The position numbers were made by a program, and so were the translations under genes. From NCBI GenBank assembly GCA_934589145.1, contig CAKTNW010000005.1:1-64000 (forward strand): 64,000 nt of DNA, read 5' to 3'. The number at the start of each line of letters is the position of its first letter. Position 1 is the first letter of the stretch. Under the pieces are notes generated by a model. It had not been told where the DNA came from and searched no databases. It saw only the letters and a program-made list of their open reading frames with translations. Source of the stretch: an uncultured Oscillospiraceae bacterium. Its GTDB lineage: Bacteria > Bacillota > Clostridia > Oscillospirales > Oscillospiraceae. Shown one piece after another: positions 58,449 through 64,000 of this stretch.

Positions 58449-58475
58449 GAAGCCCTGCCATGCGGCAGGGCTTCT
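58449..58475 (-). terminator. Terminator downstream of hypB
   Basis: 11-bp stem GAAGCCCTGCC/GGCAGGGCTTC with GCAT loop and T-rich tail on the minus strand, immediately after the hypB stop. Confidence 0.85.
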
Positions 58476-58486
58476 TCGTTATACGC

Positions 58487-59158
58487 TTACGCCTCGTTCC
58501 AGTCCTTCACCTGCTGGCGGAGCCAATCGCACCAGGCGTCCACACCCTCGCCGGTCTTGGCGGAGATGGGGAAGATCTTCAGTCTGGGATTGCGCATGTG
58601 GGCGTACTCCACCACCTTGTCCATGTCGAAGTCAAAGTAGGGCAGCACGTCGATCTTGTTGATGATCAGCGCGTCGCAGACCGTGAAGATCAGGGGGTAC
58701 TTGAGGGGCTTGTCATGGCCCTCCGGCACCGACAGGATCATGGCGTTCTTCACCGCGCCGGTGTCGAATTCCGCCGGGCAAACCAGATTGCCCACGTTCT
58801 CCAGCACCACCAGATCCAGGTCGGCGGTACCGATCTCACGGAGGCCCTGCTCCGTCATGCCCGCGTCCAGATGGCACATGCCGCCGGTGTGGAGCTGGAT
58901 GGACTTCACGCCTGCCGCGGCGATCTTCTCCGCGTCCACGTCCGAGTCGATGTCCGCCTCCATGACGCCCATGCGCAGCTCGTCCTTCAGCGTCTCGATG
59001 GTGCGCAGCAGCGTGGTGGTCTTGCCGCTGCCGGGCGAGGACATCAGATTCAGCAGGAAGGTCTTATCCCGCTTCAGATCCTCCCGCAGGCGGGCCGCCT
59101 CACGGTCGTTATTGGCGAACACGCTCTCCTTCACCTCAATGATCTTGTATCGTTCCAT
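58487..59158 (-). CDS. hypB: Hydrogenase nickel-incorporation GTPase HypB
   Basis: 223 residues. Walker A SSPGSGKTTTLLRT near residue 40, DIDSDVDAEKI, the metal-binding TGGMCHLDAGM (about 92-102), ENVGNLVCPAEFD and NKIDVLPY motifs are in the family order. Delivers nickel to NiFe hydrogenase or urease, without an N-terminal His stretch. Overlaps hypA. No hydrogenase is encoded in the window. Confidence 0.94.
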   Translation of the reverse strand: MERYKIIEVKESVFANNDREAARLREDLKRDKTFLLNLMSSPGSGKTTTLLRTIETLKDELRMGVMEADIDSDVDAEKIAAAGVKSIQLHTGGMCHLDAGMTEQGLREIGTADLDLVVLENVGNLVCPAEFDTGAVKNAMILSVPEGHDKPLKYPLIFTVCDALIINKIDVLPYFDFDMDKVVEYAHMRNPRLKIFPISAKTGEGVDAWCDWLRQQVKDWNEA

Positions 59159-59502
59159 TATATCGCCTCGATCTCCTTGATGTTGATCTCATCGCCCCGG
59201 ATCAGCCAGGTATCCCCGCTGCCGCAATGGGGGCAGGTGCGGCCCTGGGGCACGGTGGCGTAGTCCTGCCCGCAGCTGCCGCAGTGGGTCACCGCCGGGA
59301 TGGTCTCGATGCGCAGCTTTGCGTCGGGCATCAGCTCCGTCCGCTTCACCGCCCAGTCCCAGCAGCTCTCCAGCTCGTGGGGAATGGCGCCGGACACTTC
59401 GCCCAGCTCCAGCGTGACGGAGGCCACGTTCCGCAGCCCCTGCTCCTGCCCCACCTGCTCGATGGTCTTGATGACGTGAAATACGATCCCCAGCTCGTGC
59501 AT
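59158..59502 (-). CDS. hypA: Hydrogenase nickel chaperone HypA
   Basis: 114 residues beginning MHELGIV (the essential Ni-binding MHE), with a zinc site CGSCGQDY...CPHCGSGDTWL (Cys pairs about 73/76 and 90/93). Acts with HypB. Its stop overlaps hypB (TAATG); it is 2 nt after the flavoprotein gene, so all three are likely co-transcribed. Confidence 0.94.
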   Translation of the reverse strand: MHELGIVFHVIKTIEQVGQEQGLRNVASVTLELGEVSGAIPHELESCWDWAVKRTELMPDAKLRIETIPAVTHCGSCGQDYATVPQGRTCPHCGSGDTWLIRGDEINIKEIEAI

Positions 59503-59503
59503 A

Positions 59504-62299
59504 TCACTTGCTCTTTCTGGCGGCGCGCTTGATCTTGAAGTTGCGCTTGATCATATAGGGCAGGATGGCCTTCATCTTGTCCTCGCACTTATACATGGTG
59601 CTGCACTCGGGGCGCTCACGGTGCAGGTGGATGGCGTCAAAGGCGCACTTGGTGGTGCAGATGCCGCAGCCGATGCACTTGTTGGGATCCACGATGCTGG
59701 CGCCGCAGCCCAGGCAGCGGGCCGTCTCCTTCTTCACCTGCTCCTCGGTAAAGGCCACGCGCTCGTCCCGGAAGGTCTTGCGCAGCGCCTCGTTATAGCC
59801 GATCTGCTGGCGGGGGGTGTTGTCGTAGCTGTCGATGGCGATGAGGGCGTTTTCCTTGTCCAGCTCGATGAACTGGCGGCGGTCGCGGCCGATGGTCAGC
59901 GCGGCGTGCTGCACCCAGCGGTGCAGGGACACCGCGCCCTGCTTACCGGCGGCGATGGCGTCGATGGCGAACTTCTGGCCGGTATAGGCGTCGCCGCCCA
60001 CAAAGATGTCCGGCTCGGCGGTCTGATAGGTGACGGGGTCGGCCTTCACGGTGCCGTTGGGGTTGAATTCCACCTTCGTACCCGTCAGCAGCTCCTTCCA
60101 CTCCACCTTCTGGCCGATGCAGTACAGCACCACGTCACAGGCGGTCTCCTCGGTAACGGCGTCGTCGAACTTGGGGTCAAAGCGACCCTCGGCGTTCTTC
60201 ACGGACAGGCACTTGCGGAAGCGGATACCTGCGCACTTGCCGTCCTGCTCCACGATCTCCGTCTGGCCCCATCCCGCGTGGATGGTGATGCCCTCGCGCT
60301 CACACTCGCCGCGATCCTCCTCGCCCATGGGCATGTCCTCATAGCCCTCCAGGCAGTACAGATCCACGCTGTCCGCGCCGCAGCGCAGGGCGGTGCGGGC
60401 CACGTCGGCGCCGATGTTGCCGCCGCCGATGACCACGACTCTGCCGCTCATTTTGCTGCAAAGGCCGCTGTTCACATGGCGCATGAAGTCGATACCGGCC
60501 TGGACGCCCTGCGCCTCGTCGCCGGGGATGTTCAGCCTGCCGCCGGACTGGAGGCCCACGGCCACATAGAAGCCCTGATAGCCCTCCTCGCGGAGCTGGG
60601 CGATGGTCACATCCTTGCCCACCTCCACGCCGCAGCGGAACTCCACGCCCATCTCCCGGAGGATGTCGATCTCCGCCTGCACCACGTCCTTTTCCAGGCG
60701 GAAGCTGGGGATGCCGTTCATCAGCATGCCGCCGGGGCGTTCTTCCTTTTCAAACACGGTGGGCCGGTAGCCCTTCTCCGCCAGATAGAAGGCGCAGCTC
60801 ATACCGGCAGGGCCAGCGCCGATAACGGCGATCTTCTCGCCGAACTCGCCGTCCACCTTGGGGATGACCTTCTCCGGCACGAAGCGTGTGGCGGCGTCCA
60901 GATCCTGCTGGGCGATGAACCGCTTCACCTCGTCGATGGCCACCGCCTGATCCACGGTACCGCGGGTGCAGGCGTCCTCGCACCGGCGGTTGCAGATGCG
61001 GCCGCACACGGCGGGGAACGGGTTCTCCCGCTTGATGAGCTGCAGGGCCTCACGGTACTTGCCCTGGGCCGCCAGCTTCAGATAGCCCTGTACGGCGATG
61101 TGGGCGGGGCAGGCGGTCTTGCAGGGGGCGGTGCCGGTGTCGTGGCAGTTGACCCGGTTCTTGTCCCGGTAGTCGATGGCCCACTTCTCCGGGCCCCACT
61201 TCACCTCGTCCGGCAGCTCCTGCCGGGGATATTCGATAAAGCCGTCCTTGGTACACAGCTTCTGGCCCAGCTTCACCGCGCCGGCGGGACAGTTCTCTAC
61301 ACAGCGGCCGCAGGCCACGCACTTCTCCGTCTCCACCGCCGCCACATAGGCGCTGCGGGACATGTTGGGGGTGTTGAAGAGCTGGCTGGTGCGCAGGGCG
61401 TTGCAGACGTTGACGTTGCAGTTGCAGATGCCGAAGATCTTCTCCTCGCCGTCGATATTGGTGATCTGGTGGACGAAGCCGTTGTCCTCGGCCTTTTTGA
61501 AGATCTCCATCACCTCGTCATAGGTGATGTATTCGCCCCGCTGGGTCTCCACGATATAGTCGGCCATGTCGCCCACGCCGATGCACCAGTTCTCCACATC
61601 GTCGCCGCAGCCCTCGCCCAGCTTGGCGCGGCTGGCGCGGCAGGAGCACATGCTCTTGGCGTACTTGCCCTCGTACTTATGGAGCCAGTAGGAGATCTTC
61701 TCCAGGCTGATGGCCTCGTTCTCCGTCTCGATGGCCTTCTCCACCGGGATGACGTGCATGCCGATACCGGCCCCTCCGGGAGGCACCATGGGGGTGATCT
61801 TCTCCAGGGGCAGCATGGTCATCCGCTCGAAGAAGGCCGCCACCTCCGGGTGCTCGTCGATCTGGCTTCTGCGCATGTTCAGGAACTCGGCGCTGCCGGG
61901 GACGAACAGAGGCAGCACCCAGCGCTTTTCGTGGCCGGGGTTCTTGCCGTCCAGATTCTCCCAGTTATACTCCAGAAGGCCCAGCCAGGACATCTCGTCC
62001 AGCAGCTTTTCCAGGGGCTCACGCTCCATTTTGGTCAGCTTCATCATCTGGGCGATGGTCTTGGGCTTGCGGACGCCCATCTTCAGGGCCACATCCACCA
62101 TCTCGTCGGTCAGCACGCCGTCCAGGCCCCAGTATTCCGGGTCGTCCACGGTGGTTTTCAGGCCGATGCGGTTGGTGATCATGGCGCCCAGCTTCAGAAG
62201 ATTTTCCCGGGGCGCGCGGTCGGGACAGGGGATCTCGAAGGGTAGCTTGCTCTCATCCAGAGGGAAATTGGTGGGCTTACTGCCGTTGATATCGCGCAT
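59504..62299 (-). CDS. Large Fe-S/FAD oxidoreductase (glutamate synthase small-subunit-like fold with extra N-terminal domain)
   Basis: 931 residues. N-terminal ~310: no standard match; has cysteines in SMCSCRASRAKLGEGC and NWCIGVGDMAD, and CNCNVNVCNA. Then a ferredoxin cluster CVACGRCVENCPAGAV (about 323-338). Next a GltD-like half: cysteines in GRICNRRCEDACTRG, FAD motif VIGAGPAGMSCAFYLAEKGY (about 478), NAD(P) motif VVVIGGGNIGADVARTALR (about 610). A C-terminal 4Fe-4S cluster CIGCGICTTKCAFDAI follows. Likely transfers electrons between NAD(P)H and a partner; substrate unknown. Divergent from a FadR-type regulator and co-directional with hypAB. Confidence 0.85.
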   Translation of the reverse strand: MRDINGSKPTNFPLDESKLPFEIPCPDRAPRENLLKLGAMITNRIGLKTTVDDPEYWGLDGVLTDEMVDVALKMGVRKPKTIAQMMKLTKMEREPLEKLLDEMSWLGLLEYNWENLDGKNPGHEKRWVLPLFVPGSAEFLNMRRSQIDEHPEVAAFFERMTMLPLEKITPMVPPGGAGIGMHVIPVEKAIETENEAISLEKISYWLHKYEGKYAKSMCSCRASRAKLGEGCGDDVENWCIGVGDMADYIVETQRGEYITYDEVMEIFKKAEDNGFVHQITNIDGEEKIFGICNCNVNVCNALRTSQLFNTPNMSRSAYVAAVETEKCVACGRCVENCPAGAVKLGQKLCTKDGFIEYPRQELPDEVKWGPEKWAIDYRDKNRVNCHDTGTAPCKTACPAHIAVQGYLKLAAQGKYREALQLIKRENPFPAVCGRICNRRCEDACTRGTVDQAVAIDEVKRFIAQQDLDAATRFVPEKVIPKVDGEFGEKIAVIGAGPAGMSCAFYLAEKGYRPTVFEKEERPGGMLMNGIPSFRLEKDVVQAEIDILREMGVEFRCGVEVGKDVTIAQLREEGYQGFYVAVGLQSGGRLNIPGDEAQGVQAGIDFMRHVNSGLCSKMSGRVVVIGGGNIGADVARTALRCGADSVDLYCLEGYEDMPMGEEDRGECEREGITIHAGWGQTEIVEQDGKCAGIRFRKCLSVKNAEGRFDPKFDDAVTEETACDVVLYCIGQKVEWKELLTGTKVEFNPNGTVKADPVTYQTAEPDIFVGGDAYTGQKFAIDAIAAGKQGAVSLHRWVQHAALTIGRDRRQFIELDKENALIAIDSYDNTPRQQIGYNEALRKTFRDERVAFTEEQVKKETARCLGCGASIVDPNKCIGCGICTTKCAFDAIHLHRERPECSTMYKCEDKMKAILPYMIKRNFKIKRAARKSK

Positions 62300-62414
62300 G
62301 ATCTCTCCTCCATTGTCTTTTTGTCCCCGTTATGTGGCCTTTTCCGGTACATAACGGGCCTTAATTCGTCCATTTATCCACCAAAATAGTACCAATTTTT
62401 CCCCATAAAATCCA

Positions 62415-62444
62415 TTGACTATTCCCACAAAGATATGCTATCCT
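62415..62444 (+). promoter_or_regulatory. Promoter of the FadR-type regulator
   Basis: TTGACT at 62415-62420, 18-nt spacer, TATCCT at 62439-62444; an operator overlaps the transcript start a few bases downstream. Confidence 0.7.
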
Positions 62445-62456
62445 ATTATATGGTCC

Positions 62457-62467
62457 TGGTCGGACCA
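62457..62467. promoter_or_regulatory. FadR/GntR operator TGGTCGGACCA
   Basis: Perfect 11-bp palindrome TGGTC-G-GACCA matching the TGGTCNGACCA consensus of FadR-subfamily GntR regulators. It is nested in a wider TGGTCC/GGACCA repeat (62451-62467) and lies just upstream of the regulator's ribosome site, indicating autoregulation. Confidence 0.8.
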
Positions 62468-62480
62468 AAGGAGTGATGGT

Positions 62481-63179
62481 ATGGAATTCCGCGAGATCGT
62501 GGCGCCCTCCCTGAAGGAGCTGTTCGTGCAGCAACTGGAGGGCATGATCTTATCGGGTCAACTGCGGCCCGGCGACAAGCTGCCCACCGAGCGGGAGCTG
62601 GCCGACGCCATGAAGGTCAGCAAAACGGTGGTACACGAGGGGCTGCGTGAGCTGCATCGCCTGGGCTTTCTGGACATCGTGTCCCGCAAGGGCGTGACGG
62701 TGGCGGATTATGCCCAGACCGGCAGCCTGGACACACTGATGGCCATCATGCGCTATCACGGCGGCCTGCCGGACAAAAAGACGGCCGAGAGCATCCTGAA
62801 GCTGCGGTACTATCTGGAGGGCCCGGCCATGGAGCTGCTGGCCGCCCACCACACACCGGCGGATATGGCGGCGCTGGAGGACTTTCAGCGTCAGGCGGAG
62901 GAGGCCGCGAAACAGGACACCGCCGCCTTTGCCGAGGCGCTGTTCCGCTATCACCGGGGCGTCACCTTCCTCAGCGGCAACACCATCACGCCGCTGCTCT
63001 TCAACGCCTTCACCCAGGTGAATCTGGAGTTCTGGCGGGAGTATGTGGAGGCCTACGGCATCAAGGCGTGCCTGGACACGCTGCGGAAATTCACGGAGCT
63101 AATCCGTGAGCGGCAGGGCGCAGAGGCGGCAGCTCTGCTGAAAAACGGGCTGGAACGGTTCCAGCGGGACAGGATGTGA
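62481..63179 (+). CDS. FadR-subfamily GntR transcriptional regulator
   Basis: 232 residues. Winged HTH LRPGDKLPTERELADAMKVSKTVVHEGLRELHRLGFLDIVSRKGV (about 29-73) and an FCD-type C-terminal domain with an acidic/His metal site region (LRYYLEGPAMELLAAHH; FRYHRGVTFLSGN). Start at 62481 has AAAGGAG. It is divergent from the 931-residue oxidoreductase and may control it and itself via the nearby operator. Confidence 0.92.
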   Translation: MEFREIVAPSLKELFVQQLEGMILSGQLRPGDKLPTERELADAMKVSKTVVHEGLRELHRLGFLDIVSRKGVTVADYAQTGSLDTLMAIMRYHGGLPDKKTAESILKLRYYLEGPAMELLAAHHTPADMAALEDFQRQAEEAAKQDTAAFAEALFRYHRGVTFLSGNTITPLLFNAFTQVNLEFWREYVEAYGIKACLDTLRKFTELIRERQGAEAAALLKNGLERFQRDRM

Positions 63180-63184
63180 GAAAT

Positions 63185-63625
63185 ATGATCAGAAAAGCAA
63201 GAAAAGAGGATCTTTCCCGGATCGCGGAGATCTTTGTGTTCAACAACCGCATCAACTACTTCCCCATCTTTCAGGATGTGGGGTACTCCTTCGGTGAATT
63301 GCAGGTGGTGTCGGTGATCGACCGGTATTTCAGCCGGGACGAGGTGCTGCGGGATATCTATGTGTATGACGACGGCCTGGTGAAGGGCTTTTTGCTGCTG
63401 GAGGGCACGGAGATCAGCAAGCTGTATGTGGAGCCGTGCTTCCAGAGCCAGCACATCGGGCAGGCGCTGATCCGGTTCGCCATCGACCGGGGCGCGGAGC
63501 TCGTGTGGGCGCTGGAGAAGAACACCCGCGCCATCGCGTTTTATGCGCGCCATGGCTTCCGCCCCACCGGCGAAAAGAAGCTTGAGGAGGACACCACGGA
63601 GTATCTGGTGGAGCTGCGGCGGTGA
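63185..63625 (+). CDS. GNAT-family N-acetyltransferase
   Basis: 146 residues. IRKARKEDLSRIAEIFVFNNR start, YVYDDGLVKGFLLLEGTEISKLYVEPCFQSQHIGQALIRFAID (acetyl-CoA loop), and C-terminal NTRAIAFYARHGFRPTGEKKLEE. YjaB-like. An upstream GTG at 63176 overlapping the regulator stop is an alternative start. Short gap suggests co-transcription with the regulator. Confidence 0.88.
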   Translation: MIRKARKEDLSRIAEIFVFNNRINYFPIFQDVGYSFGELQVVSVIDRYFSRDEVLRDIYVYDDGLVKGFLLLEGTEISKLYVEPCFQSQHIGQALIRFAIDRGAELVWALEKNTRAIAFYARHGFRPTGEKKLEEDTTEYLVELRR

Positions 63626-63646
63626 TGGGTTGAAAGCAATATGCGC

Positions 63647-63687
63647 AAAATAAATGCGACCCCTGTGACAGGGGACGCATTTATTTT
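63647..63687. terminator. Bidirectional terminator between the GNAT gene and lgt
   Basis: Stem AAAATAAATGCG with complement CGCATTTATTTT enclosing an inner CCCCTGT/ACAGGGG hairpin; between convergent genes. Confidence 0.92.
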
Positions 63688-63690
63688 ATC

Positions 63691-64000
63691 TCATTCTTCG
63701 GATTCTTCTTCCTTCTCCGCCTCGCGGGCGGCCACGATGTTGACGTACAGCTCCTCCGGCTTGTGGGGCTTCACCCACAGGTTCCACACCAGCAGGAACG
63801 CCGACACCAGCACCATCACCGCCGACAGGGCCTGGGACACCCGGATGGGCGCGCCGCCGATGGTCCAGTCGAACAGGTACAGGCTGTCGGTGCGCAGGCC
63901 CTCGATCCAGAAGCGGCCGATGCCGTACCACAGGAAGTAGAAGAGGGCATTCTCCCCGTCGAACTTCCGGTGCCTGGAAATGACAAACACCAACAGCAGC
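63691..64000 (-). CDS. lgt: Prolipoprotein diacylglyceryl transferase, C-terminal part (truncated by window edge)
   Basis: The visible 102 codons enter from the right edge and end at 63691. FYFLWYGIGRFWIEGLRTDSLYL is the conserved C-terminal Lgt segment, followed by a helix (PIRVSQALSAVMVLVSAFLLVW) and a soluble Glu-rich tail. Lgt attaches diacylglycerol to lipoprotein precursors, such as the two lipoproteins encoded here. The start lies outside the window. Confidence 0.93.
   Translation of the reverse strand, partial: LLLVFVISRHRKFDGENALFYFLWYGIGRFWIEGLRTDSLYLFDWTIGGAPIRVSQALSAVMVLVSAFLLVWNLWVKPHKPEELYVNIVAAREAEKEEESEE

Noticed and set aside
58399..58486. Fluoride riboswitch upstream of crcB
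   Set aside because: The crcB promoter leaves a leader of only ~15 nt; the stretch between hypB and crcB is filled by a terminator and the promoter, so no room for the aptamer.
59621..62245. Plus-strand open frame of 874 codons opposite the flavoprotein
   Set aside because: Shadow of the minus-strand Fe-S flavoprotein; composition (Leu/His/Ala/Gly) and lack of any motif show it is not a gene.
1..64000. tRNA, rRNA, CRISPR or transposase genes
   Set aside because: Looked for cloverleaf/anticodon patterns, direct repeats with spacers and DDE-type or serine recombinase motifs and saw none convincing.

Overview
The window is a GC-rich chromosomal segment of an endospore-forming, anaerobic Firmicute (class Clostridia), most probably of the Oscillospiraceae/Ruminococcaceae type. 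The reasons are the complete spoIIIAA-AH operon, the spoIIAA-spoIIAB-sigF operon, hprK, whiA, a tyrosine T-box, an OLE-type RNA locus, Hcp and molybdenum hydroxylases, together with GC-rich codon use. No phage, CRISPR array, rRNA, tRNA or insertion sequence is visible. Genus assignment is inference.

Layout. 1-1036: tyrS (cut by the window edge) behind a tyrosine T-box leader. 1089-8064 (minus): a transcript that begins with a ~680-nt structured non-coding RNA, interpreted as OLE RNA, followed by oapA, dxs, tlyA, nadK, argR and recN. 8262-8942: a plus-strand TetR-type regulator that splits what is usually one gene string. 9056-12244 (minus): ispA, xseB, xseA, nusB and an Asp23-family gene, i.e. 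the genes that normally precede OLE. 12454-17098 (minus): the eight spoIIIA genes with a SigE-like promoter. 17100-18007: dispersed GC-rich repeats and a small membrane protein. 18008-28212 (minus): DUF4364, dnaE, a C_GCAxxG_C_C protein, whiA, yvcK/glmR, rapZ, murB, a ROK kinase and hprK.

28329-31869 (plus): rpmB, then a three-gene ABC transporter of the TrpX/TrpY type whose leader encodes a 39-residue peptide extremely rich in Tyr and Phe, followed by an intrinsic terminator; this looks like ribosome-mediated attenuation. 31958-38820: a DUF2500 protein, pcrA, a tiny membrane protein, a radical-SAM/DUF4130 pair, and sigF-spoIIAB-spoIIAA. 39060-48764: hcp, a GNAT/YoaP protein, a three-subunit molybdenum hydroxylase, mocA and a fused, probably selenium-dependent xanthine dehydrogenase. 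48891-50841: a LysR regulator divergent from an EamA transporter. 50994-55596: a YtrA-like GntR/ABC operon with two tandem 26-bp operators. 55729-64000: a Na/Pi cotransporter, CrcB, HypAB, a 931-residue Fe-S flavoprotein, a FadR-type regulator with its operator, a GNAT protein and the end of lgt.

The most interesting locus is 7340-8262. A large structured RNA sits directly upstream of a 182-residue membrane protein carrying an Asp-x3-Asp motif, in the gene order known for OLE ribonucleoprotein loci. Here it has its own promoter, divergent from a TetR gene, with a 20-bp perfect palindrome between the two promoters. The second is the aromatic-amino-acid leader peptide at 28844-28963.
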